64,000 nucleotides of DNA, from contig NC_135136.1 in the NCBI RefSeq assembly GCF_051014445.1, positions 18,432,001 through 18,496,000 of the forward strand. The letters are read 5' to 3'. This document shows positions 25,413 through 39,167 of the stretch, piece by piece. The notes under the pieces were generated by a model. It was given only the letters and a program-made list of their open reading frames with translations, ran no database searches and was not told where the DNA came from. The position numbers and the translations under genes are program-made. This DNA comes from Colletes latitarsis (taxonomy: Eukaryota > Arthropoda > Insecta > Hymenoptera > Colletidae). How positions within the stretch are numbered: position 1 is the stretch's first letter; the number at the start of each line of letters is the position of its first letter.

Positions 25413-28064
25413 TCAATATTTTAGAGAATAACGCATGTTAGGTCTAGGTTAGGTCTGGGATTTGCCCTCATCAGGCTCATACTTTCGCACACTTCACATA
25501 CTCGTTGAACAGATCCTGGGTTATTTTCTGGTTTGGATCACATATTAATGTGGTACCACACTGAATCAGTCGATTAAACCAGGTTTCGATCAATATTTTT
25601 GTGGATAACGCATGTTAGGTCTAGGATAGGCCGGGGTTTTTCACTCATCATACTCATACTTTCGCATTCTTCACATACTTGTTGAAGGGATCCTGGGCTT
25701 TTACTGGTTTGGATCACGTAGTAATGTGGGACCACACTGAAACATTCAATTAAACCTGGTCTTGATAAATATTTTAGAGGGTAACGCATGTTAGGTCTGG
25801 GTTAGGTCTAGGATTTGCCCACATCAGGCTCATACTTTCGCATATTTCTCATACTTCATGGCTGGGTCCTGGGTTATTTTTGGATTGGATCACGTAGTAA
25901 TGTGGTACCACACTGAAACAGTCAATTAAACCGGGTTTTGGTCAATATTTTTGAGAATAATTCATGTTAGGTCTAGGTTAGGTCTGGGATTTGCTCTCAT
26001 CAGGCTCATTCTTTCGCATATTTCTCATACTTGATGGCTAGATCCTGGGCTTTTTCTGGTTTGGATCACGTAGTAGTGTGGTATCACACTGAAACAGTCA
26101 ATTAAACCTGGTTTTGATCAATATTTTTGAGAATAATTCATGGTAGGTCTAGGTTAGGTCTGGGATTTGCTCTCATCAGGCTCATTCTTTCGCATATTTC
26201 TCATACTTGATGGCTAGATCCTGGGCTTTTTCTGGATTGCATCACGTAGTAATGAAGTACAACACTGAAACAGTCAATTAAACCTGGTTTCCATTAATAT
26301 TTTAGAGGACAACGCATGTTAGGACTGGGATAGGTCTGGGATTTGCCCTCATCAGGCTCATACTTTCGCGTTTTTCACATACTTGTTGAACAGATCCTGG
26401 TTTATTTTCTGGTTTGGATCACATAGTAATGTGGTACCACACTGAAACAGTCGATTAAACCAGGTTTCGATGAATATTTTTGAGGATAACGCATGTTAGG
26501 TCTAGGTTAGGCCTGGGATTTTCACTCATCAGACTCATATTTTCGCATTCTTCACATACTTGTTGAACGGATCCTGGGTTTTTTCTGGTTTGGATCACGT
26601 AGTAATGTGGTACCACACTGATACAGTCAATTAAACCTGGTTTCGATCAATATTTTAGAGAATAACGCATGTTAGGTCTAGGTTAGGTCTGGGATTTGCC
26701 CTCATCAGGCTCATACTTTCGCACACTTCACATACTCGTTGAACAGATCCTGGGTTATTTTCTGGTTTGGATCACATAGTAATGTGGTACCACACTGAAA
26801 CAGTCGATTAAACCAGGTTTCGATGAATATTTTTGAGGATAACGCATGTTAGGTCTAGGTTAGGCCTGGGATTTTCACTCATCAGACTCATATTTTCGCA
26901 TTCTTCACATACTTGTTGAACGGATCCTGGGTTTTTTCTGGTTTGGATCACGTAGTAATGTGGTACCACACTGAAACAGTCAATTAAACCTGGTTTCGAT
27001 CAATATTTTAGAGAATAACGCATGTTAGGTCTAGGTTAGGTCTGGGATTTGCTCTCATCAGGCTCATTCTTTCGCATATTTCTCATACTTGATGGCTAGA
27101 TCCTGGGCTTTTTCTGGATTGCATCACGTAGTAATGAAGTACAAGACTGAAACAGTCAATTAAACCTGGTTTCCATTAATATTTTAGAGGACAACGCATG
27201 TTAGGACTGGGATAGGTCTGGGATTTGCCCTCATCAGGCTCATACTTTCGCGTTTTTCACATACTTGTTGAACAGATCCTGGGTTATTTTCTGGTTTGGA
27301 TCACGTAGTAGTGTGGTACCACACTGAAACAGTCGATTAAACCTGGTTTCGATTAATATTTTCGAGGATAACGCATGTTAGGTCTAGGTTAGGCCTGGGA
27401 TTTCACTCATCAGACTCATACTTTCGCACACTTCACATACTCGTTGGACAGATCCTGGGTTATTTTCTGGTTTGGATCACATAGTAATGTGGTACCACAC
27501 TGAAACAGTCGATTAAACCAGGTTTCGAAGAATATTTTTGAGGATAACGCATATTAGGTCAAGGTTAGGCCTGGGATTTTCACTCATCAGACTCATATTT
27601 TCGCATTCTTCACATACTTGTTGAACGGATCCTGGGTTTTTTCTGGTTTGGACCACGTAGTAATGTGGTACCACACTGAAACAGTCAATTAAACCTGGTT
27701 TCGATCAATATTTTAGAGAATAACGCATGTTAGGTCTAGGTTAGGCCTGGGATTTTCACTCATCAGACTCATATTTTCGCATTCTTCACATACTTGTTGA
27801 ACGGATCCTGGGTTTTTTCTGGTGTAGATCACGTAGTAATGTGGTACCACACTGAAACAGTCAATTAAACCTGGTTTCGATCAATATTTTAGAGAATAGC
27901 GCATGTTAGGTCTAGGTTAGGTCTGGGATTTGCCCTCATTAGGCTCATACTTTCGCACACTTCACATACTCGTTGAACAGATCCTGGGTTATTTTCTGGT
28001 TTGGATCACATAGTAATGTGGTACCACACTGAAACAGTCGATTAAACCAGGTTTCGATGAATAT

Positions 28065-31000
28065 TTTTGAGGATAACGCATGTTAGGTCTAGGTTAGGCC
28101 TGGGATTTTCACTCATCAGACTCATACTTTCGCATTCTTCACATACTTGTTGAACGGATCCTGGGTTTTTTCTGGTTTGGATCACGTAGTAATGTGGGAC
28201 CACACTGAAACAGTCAATTAAACCTGGTTTCGATCAATATTTTAGAGAATAATTCATGTTAGGTCTAGGTTAGGTCTAGGATTTGCCCTCATCAGGCTCA
28301 TACTTTCGCACACTTCACATACTCGTTGAACAGATCCTGGGTTATTTTCTGGTTTGGATCACATAGTAATGTGTTACCACACTGAAACAGTCGATTAAAC
28401 CAGGTTTCGATGAATATTTTTGAGGATAACGCATGTTAGGTCTAGGTTAGGCCTGGGATTTTCACTCATCAGACTCATACTTTCGCACACTTCACATACT
28501 CGTTGAACAGATCCTGGGTTTTTTCTGGTTTGGATCACGTAGTAATGTGGTACCACACTGAAACAGTCAATTAAACCTGGTTTCAATCAATATTTTAGAG
28601 AATAACGCATGTTAGGTCTAGGTTAGGTCTGGGATTTGCCCTCATCAGGCTCATACTTTCGCACACTTCACATACTCGTTGAACAGATCCTGGGTTATTT
28701 TCTGGTTTGGATCACATATTAATGTGGTACCACACTGAATCAGTCGATTAAACCAGGTTTCGATCAATATTTTTGTGGATAACGCATGTTAGGTCTAGGA
28801 TAGGCCGGGGTTTTTCACTCATCATACTCATACTTTCGCATTCTTCACATACTTGTTGAAGGGATCCTGGGCTTTTACTGGTTTGGATCACGTAGTAATG
28901 TGGGACCACACTGAAACATTCAATTAAACCTGGTCTTGATAAATATTTTAGAGGGTAACGCATGTTAGGTCTGGGTTAGGTCTAGGATTTGCCCACATCA
29001 GGCTCATACTTTCGCATATTTCTCATACTTCATGGCTGGGTCCTGGGTTATTTTTGGATTGGATCACGTAGTAATGTGGTACCACACTGAAACAGTCAAT
29101 TAAACCGGGTTTTGGTCAATATTTTTGAGAATAATTCATGTTAGGTCTAGGTTAGGTCTGGGATTTGCTCTCATCAGGCTCATTCTTTCGCATATTTCTC
29201 ATACTTGATGGCTAGATCCTGGGCTTTTTCTGGTTTGGATCACGTAGTAGTGTGGTATCACACTGAAACATTCAATTAAACCTGGTCTTGATAAATATTT
29301 TAGAGGATAACCCATGTTAGGACTGGGATAGGTCTGGGATTTGCCCTCATCAGGCTCATACTTTCGCGTTTTTCACATACTTGTTGAACAGATCCTGGGT
29401 TTTTTCTGGTTTGGATCACGTAGTAGTGTGGTACCACACTGAAACAGTCCATTAAACCTGGTTTTGATCAATATTTTAGAGGATAACGCATGTTAGGTCT
29501 AGGTTAGGTCTGGGATTTGCCCTCATCAGGCTCATACTTTCGCACACTTCACATACTCGTTGAACAGATCCTGGGTTATTTTCTGGTTTGGATCACATAT
29601 TAATGTGGTACCACACTGAATCAGTCGATTAAACCAGGTTTCGATCAATATTTTTGTGGATAACGCATGTTAGGTCTAGGTTAGCCCTGGGATTTTCACT
29701 CATCAGACTCATACTTTCGCATTCTTCACATACTTGTTGAACGGATCCTGGGTTTTTTCTGGTTTGGATCACGTAGTAATGTGGTACCACACTGAAACAG
29801 TCAATTAAACCTGGTTTCGATCAATATTTTAGAAAATAACGCATGTTAGGTCTAGGTTAGGTCTGGGATTTGCCCTCATCAGGCTCATACTTTCGCACAC
29901 TTCACATACTCGTTGAACAGATCCTGGGTTATTTTCTGGTTTGTATCACATAGTAATGTGGTACCACACTGAAACAGTCGATTAAACCAGGTTTCGATGA
30001 ATATTTTTGAGGATAACGCATGTTAGGTCTAGGTTAGGACTGGGATTTTCACTCATCAGACTCATATTTTCGCGTTTTTCACATACTTGTTGAACAGATC
30101 CTGGGTTTTTTCCGGTTTGGGTCACGTAGTAGTGTGGTACCACACTGAAACAGTCGATTAAACCTGGTTTGGATCAATATTTTAGAGGATAACGCATGTT
30201 AGGTCTAGGTTAGGTCTGGGATTTGCCCTCATCAGACTCATACTTTCGCACACTTCACATACTCGTTGAACAGATCCTGCGTTATTTTCTGGTTTGGATC
30301 ACATATTAATGTGGTACCACACTGAATCAGTGTATTAAACCAGGTTTCGATCAATATTTTTGTGGATAACGCATGTTAGGTCTAGGATAGGCCGGGGTTA
30401 TTCACTCATCATACTCATACTTTCGCATTCTTCACATACTTGTTGAACGGATCCTGGGCTTTTACTGGTTTGGATCACGTAGTAATGTGGTACGACACTG
30501 AAACATTCAATTAAACCTGGTCTTGATAAATATTTTAGAGGATAACGCATGTTAGGTCTGGGTTAGGTCTAGGATTTGCCCACATCAGGCTCATACTTTC
30601 GCATATTTCTCATACTTCATGGCTGGATCCTGGGCTATTTTTGGATTGGATCACGTAGTAATGTGGTACCACACTGAAACAGTCAATTAAACCTGGATTT
30701 GATCAATATTTTTGAGAATAATTCATGTTAGGTCTAGGTTAGGTCTGGGATTTTCACTCATCGGACTCATACTTTCGCATTCTTCACATACTTGTTGAAC
30801 GGATCCTGGGTTTTTTCTGGTTTGGATCACGTAGTAATGTGGTACCACACTGAAACAGTCAATTAAACCTGGTTTCGATCAATATTTTAGAGAATAACGC
30901 ATGTTAGGTCTAGGTTAGGTCTGGGATTTGCCCTCATCAGGCTCATACTTTCGCGTTTTTCACATACTTGTGGAACAGATCCTGGGTTTTTACTGATTTG

Positions 31001-31765
31001 GATCACGTAGTAATGTGGTACCACACTGAAACATTCAATTAAACCTGGTCTTGATAAATATTTTAGAGGATAACGCATGTTAGGTCTGGGTTAGGTCTAG
31101 GATTTGCCCTCGTCAGGCTCATACTTTCGCATATTTCTCATACTTCATGGCTAGATCCTGGGCTATTTCTGGATTCGATCACGTAGTAATGTGGTACCAC
31201 ACTGAAACATTCAATTAAACCTGGTCTTGATAAATATTTTAGAGGATAACGCATGTTAGGTCTGGGTTAGGTCTAGGATTTGCCCCCATCAGGCTCATAC
31301 TTTCGCATATTTCTCATACGTCATGGCTGGATCCTGGGCTATTTCTGGATTGGATCACGTAGTAATGTGGTACCGCACTGAAATAGTCAATTAAACCTGG
31401 TCTTGATAAATATTTTAGAGGATAACGCAAGTTAGGTCTGGGATAGGTCTGGGATTTGCCCTCATCAGGCTCATACTTTCGCGTTTTTCACATACTTGTT
31501 GAACAGATCCTGGGTTTTTTCCGGTTTGGATCACGTAGTAATGTGGTACCACACTGAAACAGTCCATTAAACCTGGTTTGGATCAATATTTTAGAGGATA
31601 ACGCATGTTAGGTCTGGGATAGATCTGGGATTTGCCCTCATCAGACTCATACTTTCGCACACTTCACATACTCGTTGAACAGATCCAGGGCTTTTTCTGG
31701 ATTGCATCACGTAGTAATGAAGTACAACACTGAAACAGTCGATTAAACCTGGTTTCCAGGAATAT
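28065..31765 (+). repeat. 21-monomer HOR (3701 bp), copy 1
   Basis: It is in register with the next copies at offset 3701 (21 monomers). The upstream edge is taken where a GATGAATATTTTTGAGG monomer begins to match the CCAGGAATATTTTTGAGG monomer of the next unit. Private changes include CTGGATTTGATC near 30695 and TTTGTATCACATAG near 29941. The first 1.2 kb is also shared with the block near 20 kb, so this HOR grew out of older array sequence. Confidence 0.9.
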
Positions 31766-34700
31766 TTTTGAGGATAACGCATGTTAGGTCTAGGTTAGGC
31801 CTGGGATTTTCACTCATCAGACTCATCCTTTCGCATTCTTCACATACTTGTTGAACGGATCCTGGGTTTTTTCTGGTTTGGATCACGTAGTAATGTGGGA
31901 CCACACTGAAACAGTCAATTAAACCTGGTTTCGATCAATATTTTAGAGAATAATTCATGTTAGGTCTAGGTTAGGTCTAGGATTTGCCCTCATCAGGCTC
32001 ATACTTTCGCACACTTCACATACTCGTTGAACAGATCCTGGGTTATTTTCTGGTTTGGATCACATAGTAATGTGTTACCACACTGAAACAGTCGATTAAA
32101 CCAGGTTTCGATGAATATTTTTGAGGATAACGCATGTTAGGTCTAGGTTAGGCCTGGGATTTTCACTCATCAGACTCATACTTTCGCACACTTCACATAC
32201 TCGTTGAACAGATCCTGGGTTTTTTCTGGTTTGGATCACGTAGTAATGTGGTACCACACTGAAACAGTCAATTAAACCTGGTTTCAATCAATATTTTAGA
32301 GAATAACGCATGTTAGGTCTAGGTTAGGTCTGGGATTTGCCCTCATCAGGCTCATACTTTCGCACACTTCACATACTCGTTGAACAGATCCTGGGTTATT
32401 TTCTGGTTTGGATCACATATTAATGTGGTACCACACTGAATCAGTCGATTAAACCAGGTTTCGATCAATATTTTTGTGGATAACGCATGTTAGGTCTAGG
32501 ATAGGCCGGGGTTTTTCACTCATCATACTCATACTTTCGCATTCTTCACATACTTGTTGAAGGGATCCTGGGCTTTTACTGGTTTGGATCACGTAGTAAT
32601 GTGGGACCACACTGAAACATTCAATTAAACCTGGTCTTGATAAATATTTTAGAGGGTAACGCATGTTAGGTCTGGGTTAGGTCTAGGATTTGCCCACATC
32701 AGGCTCATACTTTCGCATATTTCTCATACTTCATGGCTGGGTCCTGGGTTATTTTTGGATTGGATCACGTAGTAATGTGGTACCACACTGAAACAGTCAA
32801 TTAAACCGGGTTTTGGTCAATATTTTTGAGAATAATTCATGTTAGGTCTAGGTTAGGTCTGGGATTTGCTCTCATCAGGCTCATTCTTTCGCATATTTCT
32901 CATACTTGATGGCTAGATCCTGGGCTTTTTCTGGTTTGGATCACGTAGTAGTGTGGTATCACACTGAAACATTCAATTAAACCTGGTCTTGATAAATATT
33001 TTAGAGGATAACCCATGTTAGGACTGGGATAGGTCTGGGATTTGCCCTCATCAGGCTCATACTTTCGCGTTTTTCACATACTTGTTGAACAGATCCTGGG
33101 TTTTTTCTGGTTTGGATCACGTAGTAGTGTGGTACCACACTGAAACAGTCCATTAAACCTGGTTTTGATCAATATTTTAGAGGATAACGCATGTTAGGTC
33201 TAGGTTAGGTCTGGGATTTGCCCTCATCAGGCTCATACTTTCGCACACTTCACATACTCGTTGAACAGATCCTGGGTTATTTTCTGGTTTGGATCACATA
33301 TTAATGTGGTACCACACTGAATCAGTCGATTAAACCAGGTTTCGATCAATATTTTTGTGGATAACGCATGTTAGGTCTAGGTTAGCCCTGGGATTTTCAC
33401 TCATCAGACTCATACTTTCGCATTCTTCACATACTTGTTGAACGGATCCTGGGTTTTTTCTGGTTTGGATCACGTAGTAATGTGGTACCACACTGAAACA
33501 GTCAATTAAACCTGGTTTCGATCAATATTTTAGAAAATAACGCATGTTAGGTCTAGGTTAGGTCTGGGATTTGCCCTCATCAGGCTCATACTTTCGCACA
33601 CTTCACATACTCGTTGAACAGATCCTGGGTTATTTTCTGGTTTGGATCACATAGTAATGTGGTACCACACTGAAACAGTCGATTAAACCAGGTTTCGATG
33701 AATATTTTTGAGGATAACGCATGTTAGGTCTAGGTTAGGACTGGGATTTTCACTAATCAGACTCATATTTTCGCGTTTTTCACATACTTGTTGAACAGAT
33801 CCTGGGTTTTTTCCGGTTTGGGTCACGTAGTAGTGTGGTACCACACTGAAACAGTCGATTAAACCTGGTTTGGATCAATATTTTAGAGGATAACGCATGT
33901 TAGGTCTAGGTTAGGTCTGGGATTTGCCCTCATCAGACTCATACTTTCGCACACTTCACATACTCGTTGAACAGATCCTGCGTTATTTTCTGGTTTGGAT
34001 CACATATTAATGTGGTACCACACTGAATCAGTGTATTAAACCAGGTTTCGATCAATATTTTTGTGGATAACGCATGTTAGGTCTAGGATAGGCCGGGGTT
34101 ATTCACTCATCATACTCATACTTTCGCATTCTTCACATACTTGTTGAACGGATCCTGGGCTTTTACTGGTTTGGATCACGTAGTAATGTGGTACGACACT
34201 GAAACATTCAATTAAACCTGGTCTTGATAAATATTTTAGAGGATAACGCATGTTAGGTCTGGGTTAGGTCTAGGATTTGCCCACATCAGGCTCATACTTT
34301 CGCATATTTCTCATACTTCATGGCTGGATCCTGGGCTATTTTTGGATTGGATCACGTAGTAATGTGGTACCACACTGAAACAGTCAATTAAACCTGGTTT
34401 TGATCAATATTTTTGAGAATAATTCATGTTAGGTCTAGGTTAGGTCTGGGATTTTCACTCATCAGACTCATACTTTCGCATTCTTCACATACTTGTTGAA
34501 CGGATCCTGGGTTTTTTCTGGTTTGGATCACGTAGTAATGTGGTACCACACTGAAACAGTCAATTAAACCTGGTTTCGATCAATATTTTAGAGAATAACG
34601 CATGTTAGGTCTAGGTTAGGTCTGGGATTTGCCCTCATCAGGCTCATACTTTCGCGTTTTTCACATACTTGTGGAACAGATCCTGGGTTTTTACTGATTT

Positions 34701-35466
34701 GGATCACGTAGTAATGTGGTACCACACTGAAACATTCAATTAAACCTGGTCTTGATAAATATTTTAGAGGATAACGCATGTTAGGTCTGGGTTAGGTCTA
34801 GGATTTGCCCTCGTCAGGCTCATACTTTCGCATATTTCTCATACTTCATGGCTAGATCCTGGGCTATTTCTGGATTCGATCACGTAGTAATGTGGTACCA
34901 CACTGAAACATTCAATTAAACCTGGTCTTGATAAATATTTTAGAGGATAACGCATGTTAGGTCTGGGTTAGGTCTAGGATTTGCCCCCATCAGGCTCATA
35001 CTTTCGCATATTTCTCATACGTCATGGCTGGATCCTGGGCTATTTCTGGATTGGATCACGTAGTAATGTGGTACCGCACTGAAATAGTCAATTAAACCTG
35101 GTCTTGATAAATATTTTAGAGGATAACGCAAGTTAGGTCTGGGATAGGTCTGGGATTTGCCCTCATCAGGCTCATACTTTCGCGTTTTTCACATACTTGT
35201 TGAACAGATCCTGGGTTTTTTCCGGTTTGGATCACGTAGTAATGTGGTACCACACTGAAACAGTCCATTAAACCTGGTTTGGATCAATATTTTAGAGGAT
35301 AACGCATGTTAGGTCTGGGATAGATCTGGGATTTGCCCTCATCAGACTCATACTTTCGCACACTTCACATACTCGTTGAACAGATCCAGGGCTTTTTCTG
35401 GATTGCATCACGTAGTAATGAAGTACAACACTGAAACAGTCGATTAAACCTGGTTTCCAGGAATAT
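31766..35466 (+). repeat. 21-monomer HOR (3701 bp), copy 2
   Basis: Nearly identical to copies 1 and 3. The few private changes seen include CACTAATCAGACTC near 33752. Marker monomers (GTACCGCACTGAAATAG, ACATACTTGTGGAACAG, CATACGTCATGG) lie at matching positions in every copy. Few differences over 3.7 kb point to very recent amplification. Confidence 0.93.
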
Positions 35467-38400
35467 TTTTGAGGATAACGCATGTTAGGTCTAGGTTAGG
35501 CCTGGGATTTTCACTCATCAGACTCATCCTTTCGCATTCTTCACATACTTGTTGAACGGATCCTGGGTTTTTTCTGGTTTGGATCACGTAGTAATGTGGG
35601 ACCACACTGAAACAGTCAATTAAACCTGGTTTCGATCAATATTTTAGAGAATAATTCATGTTAGGTCTAGGTTAGGTCTAGGATTTGCCCTCATCAGGCT
35701 CATACTTTCGCACACTTCACATACTCGTTGAACAGATCCTGGGTTATTTTCTGGTTTGGATCACATAGTAATGTGTTACCACACTGAAACAGTCGATTAA
35801 ACCAGGTTTCGATGAATATTTTTGAGGATAACGCATGTTAGGTCTAGGTTAGGCCTGGGATTTTCACTCATCAGACTCATACTTTCGCACACTTCACATA
35901 CTCGTTGAACAGATCCTGGGTTTTTTCTGGTTTGGATCACGTAGTAATGTGGTACCACACTGAAACAGTCAATTAAACCTGGTTTCAATCAATATTTTAG
36001 AGAATAACGCATGTTAGGTCTAGGTTAGGTCTGGGATTTGCCCTCATCAGGCTCATACTTTCGCACACTTCACATACTCGTTGAACAGATCCTGGGTTAT
36101 TTTCTGGTTTGGATCACATATTAATGTGGTACCACACTGAATCAGTCGATTAAACCAGGTTTCGATCAATATTTTTGTGGATAACGCATGTTAGGTCTAG
36201 GATAGGCCGGGGTTTTTCACTCATCATACTCATACTTTCGCATTCTTCACATACTTGTTGAAGGGATCCTGGGCTTTTACTGGTTTGGATCACGTAGTAA
36301 TGTGGGACCACACTGAAACATTCAATTAAACCTGGTCTTGATAAATATTTTAGAGGGTAACGCATGTTAGGTCTGGGTTAGGTCTAGGATTTGCCCACAT
36401 CAGGCTCATACTTTCACATATTTCTCATACTTCATGGCTGGGTCCTGGGTTATTTTTGGATTGGATCACGTAGTAATGTGGTACCACACTGAAACAGTCA
36501 ATTAAACCGGGTTTTGGTCAATATTTTTGAGAATAATTCATGTTAGGTCTAGGTTAGGTCTGGGATTTGCTCTCATCAGGCTCATTCTTTCGCATATTTC
36601 TCATACTTGATGGCTAGATCCTGGGCTTTTTCTGGTTTGGATCACGTAGTAGTGTGGTATCACACTGAAACATTCAATTAAACCTGGTCTTGATAAATAT
36701 TTTAGAGGATAACCCATGTTAGGACTGGGATAGGTCTGGGATTTGCCCTCATCAGGCTCATACTTTCGCGTTTTTCACATACTTGTTGAACAGATCCTGG
36801 GTTTTTTCTGGTTTGGATCACGTAGTAGTGTGGTACCACACTGAAACAGTCCATTAAACCTGGTTTTGATCAATATTTTAGAGGATAACGCATGTTAGGT
36901 CTAGGTTAGGTCTGGGATTTGCCCTCATCAGGCTCATACTTTCGCACACTTCACATACTCGTTGAACAGATCCTGGGTTATTTTCTGGTTTGGATCACAT
37001 ATTAATGTGGTACCACACTGAATCAGTCGATTAAACCAGGTTTCGATCAATATTTTTGTGGATAACGCATGTTAGGTCTAGGTTAGCCCTGGGATTTTCA
37101 CTCATCAGACTCATACTTTCGCATTCTTCACATACTTGTTGAACGGATCCTGGGTTTTTTCTGGTTTGGATCACGTAGTAATGTGGTACCACACTGAAAC
37201 AGTCAATTAAACCTGGTTTCGATCAATATTTTAGAAAATAACGCATGTTAGGTCTAGGTTAGGTCTGGGATTTGCCCTCATCAGGCTCATACTTTCGCAC
37301 ACTTCACATACTCGTTGAACAGATCCTGGGTTATTTTCTGGTTTGGATCACATAGTAATGTGGTACCACACTGAAACAGTCGATTAAACCAGGTTTCGAT
37401 GAATATTTTTGAGGATAACGCATGTTAGGTCTAGGTTAGGACTGGGATTTTCACTCATCAGACTCATATTTTCGCGTTTTTCACATACTTGTTGAACAGA
37501 TCCTGGGTTTTTTCCGGTTTGGGTCACGTAGTAGTGTGGTACCACACTGAAACAGTCGATTAAACCTGGTTTGGATCAATATTTTAGAGGATAACGCATG
37601 TTAGGTCTAGGTTAGGTCTGGGATTTGCCCTCATCAGACTCATACTTTCGCACACTTCACATACTCGTTGAACAGATCCTGCGTTATTTTCTGGTTTGGA
37701 TCACACATTAATGTGGTACCACACTGAATCAGTGTATTAAACCAGGTTTCGATCAATATTTTTGTGGATAACGCATGTTAGGTCTAGGATAGGCCGGGGT
37801 TATTCACTCATCATACTCATACTTTCGCATTCTTCACATACTTGTTGAACGGATCCTGGGCTTTTACTGGTTTGGATCACGTAGTAATGTGGTACGACAC
37901 TGAAACATTCAATTAAACCTGGTCTTGATAAATATTTTAGAGGATAACGCATGTTAGGTCTGGGTTAGGTCTAGGATTTGCCCACATCAGGCTCATACTT
38001 TCGCATATTTCTCATACTTCATGGCTGGATCCTGGGCTATTTTTGGATTGGATCACGTAGTAATGTGGTACCACACTGAAACAGTCAATTAAACCTGGTT
38101 TTGATCAATATTTTTGAGAATAATTCATGTTAGGTCTAGGTTAGGTCTGGGATTTTCACTCATCAGACTCATACTTTCGCATTCTTCACATACTTGTTGA
38201 ACGGATCCTGGGTTTTTTCTGGTTTGGATCACGTAGTAATGTGGTACCACACTGAAACAGTCAATTAAACCTGGTTTCGATCAATATTTTAGAGAATAAC
38301 GCATGTTAGGTCTAGGTTAGGTCTGGGATTTGCCCTCATCAGGCTCATACTTTCGCGTTTTTCACATACTTGTGGAACAGATCCTGGGTTTTTACTGATT

Positions 38401-39167
38401 TGGATCACGTAGTAATGTGGTACCACACTGAAACATTCAATTAAACCTGGTCTTGATAAATATTTTAGAGGATAACGCATGTTAGGTCTGGGTTAGGTCT
38501 AGGATTTGCCCTCGTCAGGCTCATACTTTCGCATATTTCTCATACTTCATGGCTAGATCCTGGGCTATTTCTGGATTCGATCACGTAGTAATGTGGTACC
38601 ACACTGAAACATTCAATTAAACCTGGTCTTGATAAATATTTTAGAGGATAACGCATGTTAGGTCTGGGTTAGGTCTAGGATTTGCCCCCATCAGGCTCAT
38701 ACTTTCGCATATTTCTCATACGTCATGGCTGGATCCTGGGCTATTTCTGGATTGGATCACGTAGTAATGTGGTACCGCACTGAAATAGTCAATTAAACCT
38801 GGTCTTGATAAATATTTTAGAGGATAACGCAAGTTAGGTCTGGGATAGGTCTGGGATTTGCCCTCATCAGGCTCATACTTTCGCGTTTTTCACATACTTG
38901 TTGAACAGATCCTGGGTTTTTTCCGGTTTGGATCACGTAGTAATGTGGTACCACACTGAAACAGTCCATTAAACCTGGTTTGGATCAATATTTTAGAGGA
39001 TAACGCATGTTAGGTCTGGGATAGATCTGGGATTTGCCCTCATCAGACTCATACTTTCGCACACTTCACATACTCGTTGAACAGATCCAGGGCTTTTTCT
39101 GGATTGCATCACGTAGTAATGAAGTACAACACTGAAACAGTCGATTAAACCTGGTTTCCAGGAATAT
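35467..39167 (+). repeat. 21-monomer HOR (3701 bp), copy 3
   Basis: Same order and length as copy 2. Private changes seen are CTTTCACATATTTC near 36413 and GATCACACATTAATG near 37703. These single-base marks can place reads uniquely in an otherwise repeated region. Confidence 0.93.
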
